A DNA stretch of 64,000 nt from Diploptera punctata (taxonomy: Eukaryota; Arthropoda; Insecta; Blattodea; Blaberidae): contig JASPKZ010003844.1 in assembly GCA_030220185.1 (NCBI GenBank), positions 753,001 through 817,000 of the forward strand, read 5' to 3'. Below, one piece after another: positions 43,629-53,335 of this stretch (its first letter is position 1; the number at the start of each line of letters is the position of its first letter). The notes below the pieces were generated by a model, which did not search any database, was not told the DNA's origin, and saw nothing but the letters and a program-made list of their open reading frames with translations. Both the position numbers and the translations under genes were made by a program.

Positions 43629-43879
43629 TTAACAATTTAGGTCATTGACATCGTAATTTAATTATCGGCGTCAAACGGTAGACAAATTTGCTTGAAATTT
43701 TTACGTGCTAGATATCGAAGACACGGAACCCACGATTTTGTCCAGAGATGCTATACTCTGGATTTTCACGCCCTTAAAAATTCATTGGCTGCGAGCCTTG
43801 GAAGATGACGCTGGGAGAAAACAAGCTATTTTTTTTTTTTTAATTGTCTGGTTTGTGCAAGTTGGCTACTTTTAGGGGG

Positions 43880-44100
43880 GCAACGAGTTGATACGTCCGC
43901 GACGTCATGAAATCGCGCAGACGCTCAAGTGGGAGGAGCGGCGCAAAGAACCTACACATTATCTTTTCGCGGGGAAGGTCCGCGAAGTACTGGTTAGTTG
44001 CGGAACCTTGGCCAACAACAAACCTGTCAGTTTCCCGCGGAACTCCAACGTGCGCGCACTTCCACCTCATATGAACAAGTACGCGCTTTATTTACGATAA
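43880..44100 (+). promoter_or_regulatory. CpG-rich block upstream of the receptor
   Basis: About 220 bp with roughly 20 CpGs in otherwise AT-rich DNA, including a CRE-like GCGACGTCATG. It lies ~1 kb upstream of the receptor ATG, so it may be a promoter or noncoding first exon. No TATA/initiator was assigned, and a TE origin is not excluded. Confidence 0.3.
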
Positions 44101-45033
44101 TATTCATGTGTTTCAAATACTGCATATTTACGCTACTTTAGTGCTATTTGTGGAGAACCGAGCTACAGAAATTAGTTATTTCTTAATATTAGGTAGTGAA
44201 TATTATCTATATATTAATAATCTGTTGTGTACCTGTGAATTTTATCTAGATGCAATTTGGATTCTGTACAATTTATGATTAAAAACAGCATAGGCAGCTA
44301 TTTTATCAGTGATGTATTCTATATTAGAATATGCTTGATTACATTAACAACGTGTGCGAACATATAATTATTTCGAGTTACAATAAATACACTATGGATA
44401 ATAAATGGATTTACTCTGTTCATAATAGTAATCAATATAACATTATCTTAATGGGCTTACTCTAATGTAAATAAATATTATCCAATATTATGATACATAA
44501 CACTTAATTTGTATGACCTGATATAAATGGTTAATTTCAATTAAAATGCGAATTTAAAAAAAATGTAATTTTGTACAACGAAGGGGAATCGAATCATGTT
44601 AAATTTTATTAGAGATTATTTTAGATAAAAATGAATTAAAATATATTTATACATGAACATACATGATAGAAAATATAAGTTTGTAATAATTTGTATAATA
44701 TTACAAAATGAATAAAGTACAGAAGTTAGTAGTGGTTACAATATTATAATTAAACTATTTTCTTGGGCTACATTTTATACTTATTTTACTTCTACAAAGT
44801 GTGAAAATGAGGTTAAAATGCAAACAAAAGACAAATATACAGGTCAAAAAAGCCAAATTATTAACTACTACTTAGATAAGTGTTCTGTCGAAATTAATGT
44901 TAATATTAAAGAATAATTCTCTCTGTGAAATAATATCGTTTACCATCTATTAACATTCATTTCGAAATACGAAACATAAACAGTTTTAACAGAATTAAAA
45001 AAAAAATAACTGAAGAATTTTATACGCATATCC
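44101..45033. other. 5' flank of the receptor exon
   Basis: Very AT-rich, with no repeat family recognised; this is the longest TE-poor stretch in the window. Could include 5' UTR or an upstream intron. Confidence 0.4.
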
Positions 45034-45063
45034 ATGAGGGAAATGAACCAATTATTTATTTAA
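45034..45063 (+). promoter_or_regulatory. Upstream ORF (9 codons) before the receptor ATG
   Basis: ATG at 45034 (T at -3) and an in-frame ATG at 45043 (G at -3) read MREMNQLFI and stop at TAA 45061-45063, two bases before the receptor ATG. It is in a different frame. If in the mRNA, it would limit receptor translation to leaky scanning or reinitiation. Position is observed; presence in the transcript and effect are inferred. Confidence 0.4.
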
Positions 45064-45065
45064 CC

Positions 45066-46041
45066 ATGAATACTTTCCCTTCATTCACCGAAACTATAGC
45101 ATCATCCGAACCCTCTACGTTTTTAGATATTTCAATGAACGACGATGCATATGAAATGGATAATTACATGACAGATGCTAATGGTATTTTCTCGACAACT
45201 ATTAGCAGTGATAATGCAACATCAACTAATAGTAACTCTTCTTTTAATCCTGGGCCATTAAGAGATCCATTGTACATTGTGATACCCATCACTATACTTT
45301 ACTGTGTAATATTCTTCACGGGGCTCGTTGGAAATGTGGTCACATGTATTGTTATATCACGCAATAAACACATGCATACTGCAACCAATTACTACCTGTT
45401 CAGTCTCGCTGTTTCAGACTTGTTACTGTTAGTATCTGGCTTACCTCAAGAGATGTATTTTATCTGGTCGAGATATCCGTACGTGTTTGGTGAAGTTTTT
45501 TGTGTTTTACGAGGTTTAGCAGCTGAAACGTCTGCAAACGCTACAGTTTTAACAATAACAGCGTTTACTGTAGAGCGTTACGTTGCAATATGTCACCCAT
45601 TCCTATCACATAAAATGTCAAAACTTTCTCGTGCTATAAAACTGATTTTAATAATTTGGCTTGTAGCTTTGGGTTTTGCGATCCCACAAGCCATCCAGTT
45701 CGGTATAGTTAAACCTACAGATTCGCCAGAATCAGTGATGTGCGCCTATAAGAACGTTATATTTGCACATTCTTTTGAAGTATCGACGTTCTTATTTTTT
45801 GTGACTCCAATGACTTTAATAACAGTTTTATATGCTCTTATCGGACTTAGGCTTCGAAGGTCAAGTTTAATGAAAAAGGAATCTGGGTCTTTCAGTTGTA
45901 AACATTCCTGTAGTCCTCTTTCAACGACTGGAACTCAACATTCTCAGCACCGACATCAGGACTACGTGGGGAATAGAAAGAAATCCAACTGCTGCAGACA
46001 TCACCAGTCTCAATCTTCTAGAAGAGTGCTCAAAATGCTAG
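45066..46041 (+). CDS. Pyrokinin-type neuropeptide GPCR, first coding exon
   Basis: Encodes the first 325 residues of a class A GPCR. Extracellular N-terminus 1-69 with sequons at N50 (NAT) and N57 (NSS). TM1 ~70-96 (GLVGN, N90), TM2 ~109-128 (LAVSD, D118), TM3 ~146-170 followed by ERYVAICHP (ERY form of DRY, R171), TM4 ~190-212 (W198), TM5 ~236-260 (P248). C146 and C226 are placed for the conserved TM3-ECL2 disulfide. ICL3 from ~262 is long, basic and His/Ser/Cys-rich. The TM2-TM4 text (YYLFSLAVSDLLLLVSGLPQ, FCVLRGLAAETSANATVL, WLVALGFAIPQAIQFGIV) is that of insect pyrokinin/PBAN receptors, more than of the related CAPA receptors. These respond to FXPRL-amide peptides and usually couple through Gq. 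The start is ATG 45066 with A at -3. The frame stays open to 46148, but homologues continue ...VLKML into TM6, and the exon ends in codon 326 at a phase-1 donor. TM6 and TM7 are not in the window. Confidence 0.9.
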
Positions 46042-46047
46042 GTAAGT
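46042..46047 (+). promoter_or_regulatory. 5' splice donor of the receptor exon
   Basis: CTAG|GTAAGT is a near-consensus donor, just after RRVLKML at the ICL3-TM6 boundary where relatives continue directly into TM6. Intron phase 1. Retention would add 34 basic/hydrophobic codons and stop at 46146-46148. Confidence 0.8.
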
Positions 46048-46482
46048 CAACAAGAATTTTACGTTTGATTCTACATTTTCATAATATGGTGCATATTAAA
46101 TATAGTAAGAATTTGAAACGCTTACATTTCTTTTTTTCAAAAATGTGAATACATTTTTAGACAAAACATGGATATCGGACCGCATTAAGTCATGAGTGTA
46201 ACGGGTTTAGGCCTTGGAACCTTCCAATCCAACTTAACTTCCTGTTTTTTTCTTCAGTCCTTAAGATAAATGCTGGGTCATAAATTCATTACATGAACTA
46301 TTGTACAATACTACAATTAAATCGGTGAACGTTTACAGAAAGCAGGTTACTAAACGCAACAACACTATTATATAAACTATTTGATACAACCAAATATTCT
46401 AATACGATATATTATCTGAATAATTCTAACAAATAAGTAATTAGTTTCCGTACCTATGTTCATTCTCCACATGATATAGACC
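46048..46482. other. Start of the receptor intron
   Basis: No repeat or exon recognised here. No TM6-like coding segment was found from here to 64000, so the intron is inferred to exceed 17.9 kb. Confidence 0.5.
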
Positions 46483-46715
46483 CATCCATCCATCCACAGT
46501 AATTCTGCCCGAAGGCAGGTCTTTCATTGCAATCATAGCATTTTCATGCTATGCTTTGCAGCTTTAGTAAGAAATTATGGGTGTGGTAGCTTCCCGTTGA
46601 TTTCCTCACCGGTGAAGGATATTGATAATGATAAGGATGACGATGATGATGACCGGATGATTTTCGGGAACCGTCGGGCCCTACGCTGCCTGATATTTGT
46701 CTTACAGGTGAGGAA
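46483..46715 (-). mobile_element. SINE-B, head missing
   Basis: On the minus strand: CACCTGTAAGACAAATATCA, a variable ATCATC region, CACCGGTGAGGAAA, AGCATAGCATGAAAATGC and the GGGCAGAATTACTGTGGATG end. The tRNA-like head is lost. Confidence 0.85.
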
Positions 46716-47448
46716 AAACATATGGTACCCATATGTATTGAAAACAAATACACATTTGACACTGTAATACCGGTACTTTAATAAAATTATAACATTTAAA
46801 AAATCGAACAATTGATAAATCTGAATTGAAACAGGAGAAGTTAGATCTCCTTTGAATTGTGGAGCGAAAATGGGAATTTGTTCTAAATGTTAGGTCGTAA
46901 TATTGTTGTTATTCAAGAATAAAACGTTTTACTTTTTTTCTATTCCATTTTCATTTTAAACTCTTAAATATATTTCAATGTTTAAATAATAAATTGAAAT
47001 TGTATAGGTCTAAAGCATTAGTCCCTATGCTTCTAAGATGTGCGATTATTATTTTTAATATTTGATGAAAATATCCGAAACGAAATCTAAATTTTCAATG
47101 GAAATATTATATAAGACATTTGATATGCGGGAGAGAAAAATTGGATTCAACTGGAAATAATTAAATAAGTTTTGAAAAGCTGCAGTCTGTGATACCAAGA
47201 TGCCTATTAAGATAATGAAGATGTAAACGATTCCTTTGGTAATATCCCACCTAGAAGTTTTTTATGTGTGCGCCAGTAGATTCTATATGATTACTAACCT
47301 GACATTAATTAGACATTATTAATGAATATTCTTGCATTCTTCTTTTAGAATAATTTGATGTTCCTCCTGAATCTAAAAGTTAAGTTATTTTATTTAAGGC
47401 ATATAGTATTTATGTTAAGATAAATACTTAAAGCGATTTTATATAAAA
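46716..47448. other. Unassigned intron sequence
   Basis: AT-rich, no feature recognised. Confidence 0.4.
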
Positions 47449-47888
47449 GTAGCTAATACCCGGCATGCACTGCTACGCCTAAATAAATTAAATATTGAGG
47501 GTTAATTAATTATATGGTATACACTGCGACGAAACAAACATGGTTGTTGCTACAGTAAATTTTAAATTTCAAATTTCAGGTAAACCACCACTTCTAACGG
47601 TTGGATTTCACTGATTTTTGGATAATACGTACATCGGTTTACTTATAATACGATAGTTCGAGTTTTGTTGTAAAACATCGAGAATTGCGATTGCTAGAGC
47701 GAATTTTAAATTTTACTTTTAGCTGAACTCCTATACCTAAAGATTTTAGAACATGATAGATAACGGATAAGCACTCGCCGCATCTGAAACCCTGTATATA
47801 CAAATTTTCACGAAGATCGATTAAACGGTTTAGAAGTCTATAAAGGACAAGGAGACATAAATTCGTTTATTCATACATGTTTGTCTAT
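47449..47888 (-). mobile_element. Helitron-like element with a HEL-type 3' end
   Basis: The minus-strand 3' end (TAGGCGTAGCAGTGCATGCC + GGGTATTAGCTA) is that of HEL, but the body (GGTTTACCTGAAATTTGAAA, TAATCGATCTTCGTGAAAAT) and the other end (ACAATAGACAAACATGTATG) are different. This suggests a related family sharing the terminator. Confidence 0.5.
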
Positions 47889-47890
47889 TG

Positions 47891-47942
<52 letters not shown>
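47889..47942. repeat. (TA)n microsatellite
   Basis: About 27 units. Confidence 0.95.
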
Positions 47943-47947
<5 letters not shown>

Positions 47948-47997
47948 AATGGCTAGAAATTACTTTCATTTGTATTAAATTTCATAATAATATACAA

Positions 47998-48020
47998 TAA
48001 TAATAATAATAATAATAATA
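47998..48020. repeat. (AAT)n microsatellite
   Basis: Seven to eight units. Confidence 0.9.
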
Positions 48021-48029
48021 CTTTTATAT

Positions 48030-48110
48030 TATTTTGTTTTCATTGCGGTCCGGAACATTTAAATAAGTGGCAGGATAAATTATTGTTTTGCCAATTTACG
48101 GTTAGGGATG
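48030..48110. repeat. Short repeat shared with 25195-25275
   Basis: ATTGCGGTCCGGAACATTTA AATAA, TGGCAGGATAAATTA; next to an AAT tract here. Confidence 0.6.
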
Positions 48111-48385
48111 TAATGTCCAGGAAAAAGGTAAATTAAATAAAACTGTGATGGTTTTGTTACAATTGACACTTAGTATCAGCAAGTCCCAAACAGTAAAACT
48201 GACATTACTTCAATAACTGATTAATTTATGGACTCCTGTTTAAAGGGACTATATAAACATAATAATATCCAGAAATAAATAAATAAAAGAATACAAAACT
48301 GTTAAGTAATGTTATTTTTAAATAAATAAAGTATTTAAATTCAAAATAGTCGACACGTGAAACAAAAACCAGATTGTATAAAAGA
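48111..48385. other. Unassigned intron sequence
   Basis: Nothing recognised. Confidence 0.4.
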
Positions 48386-49305
48386 CTAGCTAACACCTGA
48401 CGTTCGCTGCTACGCCGAAAAAAATATGAAAATTATTGTGTTCTTATGTTTAGTTGAATAAGTAAAAACAAAAAAAAATTATATCGTAATTTTTTTAGAT
48501 GCCCTGTGCTGATTACCCGACGCTTCCCAGGAATCTATTTATCCCGATGTTCTTGAATAAATGAGCTGAAAGAGGAAAATTAATGTGTTTTTATGTTTAG
48601 TTTAATTAGTGGAGGGAACATTTTATATCATAATTATTTTTAGATTCCCCGTACTGATTACCAGACATTGCCCGAGAATCTACATATCCCTATAATTTTG
48701 GCATAAATGAGCTGAAAGACGAAATTATATAGGCTATGTATTTATGTTTAATTAAATAAGTAAAATGAAAAATGATTATAAATGTGTATCGTAATTATTT
48801 TAAGATACCTCGTGCTGATTACCCAGCGTTGCCCGGTAATCTACTTATCACGATCTTCATGCCATAAATGAGCTGAAAGACAACGTTCGTTATTTGAGTT
48901 ATCCATAAAAGAATTACACGCCCTGCACTGCTACGCTTGCCCGGGAATCTACTTATTCCGATCTTCTTGGCAAAGACAAAAATGGTTATTGTCAGTTATC
49001 CATAAAAGATAAACATATGCTGTCGCGGACGTTTTTATATAGGTTTTGAGATATTCAATTATGTGTACATTAATTTTGTTTATTTGTTATGGCTTAGGTA
49101 TTTAAGCCATTTAAGTGTCCAAAAAAAACTACTTTCGCAAAGAGTGATTTTTTAAGGGTGTAGTAGTTGAGTATTGCAACTCTCTTATAGCCTATAACCA
49201 TCCCGGGAAACATCTGAACATTTTGCAAAAAGCCCCATCACAATAGAATGAACGGTATGGCAGCGCATAAAGTACGAACAAACAAACATGCATTTTTATA
49301 TTAGA
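48386..49305 (-). mobile_element. HEL element 1 of a tail-to-head pair
   Basis: On the minus strand: 5' TCTAATATAAAAATGCATG at 49305, the conserved 5' part, about four internal units, 3' end ...TTAGCTAG at 48386 followed by T. Its first base directly follows the last base of element 2, with no intervening base. Confidence 0.8.
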
Positions 49306-50938
49306 CTAACCAATACCCGTTGTCCGCTGCTACACCTAAATGAATTAAATGTGTTTTTATGTTTAGTTAAATAAGTAACAAATAAAAATAATTATAAATT
49401 TATATCGCAACTATCAGTTAAGGGTTTTTTTTGTCGGATTAGAAGTAAATTAAAGGTAAATTGGCCGGTTTACGGGTAATTCGATCGTTTTATGGGTAGT
49501 TTCTCGTTTTAGAGGTAGTTTAATCGGATTTTGTCTTTATAGAGGTGGTTTGTTTAGCCACTCGTAATTTGGTCATTATAGAGGTATTTCATCGGTTTAG
49601 AGGAAGATTGGTCGGATCGATTGGACTTTTTAGATTATGTTTCTGGGTTAGATTTGGTATCGGTTAGGTCAGGTATCTGCCACGAATCGGTCATGTTATG
49701 TTAGGTCAGATCAGGTTCGGTTATGTTGGGTTCGGTTAGGTTCGGATAGGTTAGTTTAGGTTAGGTTTAGTTAGGTTCGGTTCGGTTAGGTCAAGGTTAG
49801 GTTAGGGTTAGGTCTGAGTTAGGTTAAGATTAGATCAGGTTTAAGTCAGGTTTAGGTGAGGTTTAGGTTATGTTCAGGTCAGGTTTAGTTCCGGGTTTGG
49901 GTTTGGGTTCAGTTTGAATTCAGTTTGGGTTTTAGTTTTGAGTTCAGTTTTTTATTTCAGTTTTGGTTTCAGTTTTTTGTTTTGGATTCGGGTTTGGGTT
50001 CTGGTTTAGTTTCAGATTAGGTTCAGGTTAGGTTAAGTTAAGCTCGGTTAGATTAGGTTAGGCATGGTTGAGATAGGCTCGGGTTAGATTCGTGTTAAGT
50101 TCAGTGTAGGTTCAGTGCAGTTTCAGTGTATGTTTAGTTTAGGTGCGGTTTAGGTCCATTTTAGATACGGTTAGGTTTAGGTTAGTTTATGCTAGGTTCA
50201 AGTTACGTTCAGGTTAGTTTAGGCTCGGTTAGGTTAGGCTCGGTTAGGTTAGGCTCAGTTGGGTTAGGTTTAGGTTCGGGTTAGATTCGTGTTAGGTTCA
50301 GTTTAGGTATAGTTTAGAGTCAGTGTAGGTTCAGTGTACATTCCGTGTAGGTTTACTTTAGTTTGGGTTAGGTTCAGGTTAGGTTCAATTTAGTTTGAGG
50401 TTAGATTCAGGTTATGTTAGGTTCGGTTCAGGTTAGGTTTAAGTTAGGGTCCGAATAGGTTCAAGTTAGGCTCAGATTAGGTTCAGACTAGGTTCAAGTT
50501 AGGTTGAGGTTAGGTTCATGCTAGATTCAGGCTATGTTCAAGTGAGGTTCAGCCTAGGTTCAAGTTAGGTTTAGTAATGTTCGGTTAGGTTTGGTTAGGT
50601 TCGGTTAGATTGGGTTATGTTACGTTAGGATATGTTAGGTTACGTTATATTCAGTCAGGTCCGGTCAGTGTAAGTCATGTTCGGTCAGATTGGGTCAGTA
50701 TAGGTTAGTAGGCCTACTGTGTAGTACAGGTCAGATCAGGTCATATAGGCGTAAAAAACTACTTTTTCCACGTTTTCACTACAAAGTGAGGTTTTTAAAG
50801 GCGTAGGAGTAGAGTATCACAACTCTCTTATAGCATATGTTCATCCCTGGAATCTCCTGAACATTTTGCAAAAAGCTCCATCACAGCACATAAAGTACGA
50901 ACAAACAAACAGATAAGCATTAATTATTATACATTAGA
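49306..50938 (-). mobile_element. HEL element 2 with a GGTTAG-type insert
   Basis: On the minus strand: A|TCTAATGTATAATAATTAATG at 50938, a short conserved 5' part (to about 50750), then 1.3 kb of the complement of a GGTTAG/GGTTCG tract, then 3' terminal sequence (GGTGTAGCAGCGGACAACGGGTATTGGTTAG) ending at 49306. Only one 3' unit is present. Confidence 0.75.
49430..50745 (+). repeat. Degenerate GGTTAG/GGTTCG/GGTTTA tract, 1.3 kb
   Basis: The plus strand is nearly all G and T with few C. Words such as GGTTAG, GGTTCG, GGTTCAG and AGGTTTAGG recur, mostly hexameric but irregular. It is not the pentameric insect telomere repeat (TTAGG)n. No ORF. Confidence 0.9.
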
Positions 50939-51327
50939 TTTAAGTTTAAATCTATTTTCTTTTCAATTTTATGCATCACAAATATAAGTTAATAAACTAA
51001 GTTACGGATATGCTTTTAACACCTACTATAATATTACTGGAAAAAGGAATATTGAAAAGTTGCCTTAAAAATCTATTGATTGCCCTTAAAACCCTTTTTT
51101 CTGAATTAAAAATATTTATAGAATATTTAACAAGTTATTTCAATTTTATATCAAATTTCATTCATGAAAAATATATTAAATTTAATTGTTACTCACATAA
51201 ACATAAAACCAAAGATTCTGATACTTATATCAAAACTTAAATATAACAAAACTGTAGCTTGTAATCGTAGTAGAAAAGTTGGTCTGAGACTGCATAATAA
51301 GTTAATGGTTAAATTCAATACTTTCAA
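50939..51327. other. Unassigned intron sequence
   Basis: AT-rich. Frames here are low-complexity Leu/Ile/Lys runs with no domain. Confidence 0.4.
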
Positions 51328-51375
51328 TTACATTATATATAAATATTTTAAAATAACTATATATATATATATATA

Positions 51376-52257
51376 CAGGGTGTTACATAAAGGATGGCGC
51401 AAACTTAAATGGTTGAAAGTACACGATAACAGAAGCAACAACGTCCCAATAAACATGGGTCCGCAATCGAGCCGTTTGCGAGATAATTACGAATGTATGG
51501 TTACAAGCCGCCACTGACTTCATTGTAAACATCGTCCTAGTTAGTAGAAATTTATTTCAATTTACTATTATTTTCATCTCATTTAGTTGACATTTCACAG
51601 TTCACTTCACTTATGGGTTACCTGTTAAAGGAGATGTTAAAGTGTCTTCCTTGCATCTGGATGCAATACTGAGCTCGTCTCTGCAATGAATGTCGAATTA
51701 TTTCGAAAACCCTTGGATCATTTCTGAATTTTTGACAAGCATGTACAACTCTCTGCTCCAGTTCTTCAATCGTGTTAACGGGTGTGCTGTACACTTCGCT
51801 TTTGAGGTGACCCCAGACATAAAAATCCAAAGGATTTAGATCAGGTGATCTTGGAGGCCAAGGTACAGATCCGCCTCGACCTATCCATCTTTGGCCCTAT
51901 CTGCGGGTTAGATGCCGTCTCACAGCAGCAGCAAAATGTGCCGGAGCTCCATCATGCATGTACCACAAACTCCGACGTTGCTGAAGGGAAACATCCTCAA
52001 GCAATCCTGGAAGCTGACGCCGCAGAAACCTAAGGTACCTCCGTCCATTAAGTTTTCATGGAAGAATGTCTGGCCCAATGAGATAATCACCTAGTACGAT
52101 GTTACAAACAATGACGTCAGTGGCGGCTTGTAACCATACATTCGTAATTATCTCGCAAACGGCTAGTTTGCGGACCCATATTTATTGGGACATTGTTGCT
52201 TCTATTATCGTGTACTTTCAACCATTTAAGTTTGCGCCATCCATTGTGAAACACCTG
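51376..52257 (-). mobile_element. Mariner-like element with ~151-bp TIRs
   Basis: Ends CAGGGTGTTACATAAAGGAT and CAGGTGTTTCACAATGGATG, with TA on both sides (51374-51375, 52258-52259). TIRs 51376-51526 and 52106-52257. It interrupts the left terminal block of the surrounding repeat exactly at a TA. Contains only the C-terminal part of the transposase. Confidence 0.85.
51618..52085 (-). pseudogene. Transposase C-terminus, DD41D-like spacing
   Basis: The minus strand reads LNGRRYLRFLRRQLPGLL, then MHDGAPAHFAAAVRRHL (second catalytic Asp), one in-frame stop, GQRWIGRGGSVPWPPRSPDL NPLDFYVWGHLK (third catalytic Asp), then ~50 more residues to a stop at 51618. Counting between the two Asp residues gives 41 positions (the stop counted as one), versus 34 in classical mariner. 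The N-terminal HTH and first Asp are absent. The stop and a frameshift near 52060 make it non-functional. Confidence 0.7.
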
Positions 52258-53165
52258 TATAAATAATTATTTGTGAGTAAACAGCTTAATTTTATTCGTT
52301 AAATAGTCCTAACAAATGCCACTCTTGATTTCCAAATTCTCTAGATAAACTCACTGGTCACTTTGTGATATCCTAAATTTATCGACAAATTGGAAATCAC
52401 TCGTGGCATTACTTTGACTATTTAACCCATGCCCCAAATGGGAGTCAATGACCAATCACATTTTAATGATTTTTTATTTACAACCAATCACAGTCGTGTT
52501 TCGCCTAGAATTTACCAACTAAAGTTTATCATAATAAAGAAAACACCTCCTTTTTTTAACATTCTGAATAGGTCAGCATTATTTTGCAGCTACTGGCTCC
52601 TGAAGCAATACTGCTACCAGATTGTATATATACTGCATGAATGTCAGCAGAAAGCGCATGCGAGAGATAATATAAAAAACATTTGTAACAATTAATTATA
52701 CCACAAAAAAAAAAGAAACCACTGTTTGCACTTTCTTAAACGAATTATTTTCCAGGAAATGACGTTGCAGAAAAATACAATTGACAAATTTACATTATAG
52801 GACATCAGAAATTAATTAGTACCGGTACCTCTAATGTTGGTTATAAAATTCACCGCTAGGGTGAATTCTTATAATATTGCGAACCTTTGGCAATAAATAA
52901 TATGATTTGGTTGCAGTGATGAACAAAAGAAGCAAATGAAGCGTACCAATCGTTTCTCATTTGTTTTCATACATCGCCGTTTACATTAAATATATAAATA
53001 TTTTAAAATAGCTATAGTTAAATAATGATTTGTGAGTAAACAGCTTAATTTTATTCGTTAAATAGTCCTAACAAATGCCACCCTTGATTTCCACTTCGTG
53101 AGTTGTGAATTGATCATAATTTTGAAATCACTCGTGGCATTACTTATGATAAAATAGAGTACATT

Positions 53166-53249
53166 TTAATTGATTTAATTAGTGTGGGAGATAGCGCTTT
53201 ACAATTTGGAAAATAAAAATAAAATAAGCATAATATCATAACCTACCCG
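53166..53249. other. Unassigned intron sequence
   Basis: Nothing recognised. Confidence 0.4.
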
Positions 53250-53335
53250 CACCTCTAGCTCAGATAGTAAAATGCCTGTTACCTGACTGGCATATCCAGT
53301 TTTTCTAACCTGGTAGGAATGTAAATTTTAATTGT
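53250..53335 (+). mobile_element. tRNA-like SINE head
   Basis: CCTCTAGCTCAGATAGTAAAATGCC resembles an A box/D arm and CCAGTTTTTCTAACCTGG a decayed T arm/B box. No matched body. Confidence 0.4.

Larger units (their letters stand above)
51328..53165 (+). repeat. Repeat with ~200-bp terminal direct repeats
   Basis: The left block (51328-51375 plus 52260-52425, split by a transposon) and the right block (52975-53165) are direct copies: ATATAAATATTTTAAAATA, TGATTTGTGAGTAAACAGC, TTAATTTTATTCGTTAAATA, CCACTCTTGATTTCC. The ~550-bp interior has CCAATCACA boxes and a TATATA stretch but no ORF. This resembles a TRIM or a small LTR element, but no TG...CA ends, primer-binding site or polypurine tract was seen. 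Each block holds a foldback of GATTTCCAAATT type. Confidence 0.7.

Noticed and set aside
45066..46148. 360-residue complete receptor
   Set aside because: The last 34 codons lie after a strong splice donor and replace TM6; the frame is open only by chance.
49430..50745. Internal telomere array (TTAGG)n
   Set aside because: The period is mostly hexameric (GGTTAG) and irregular, and it lies inside Helitron ends; not a pentameric telomere tract.
51010..51240. 76-codon Leu/Ile/Lys-rich frame
   Set aside because: Low-complexity AT-rich translation without a domain or second copy.
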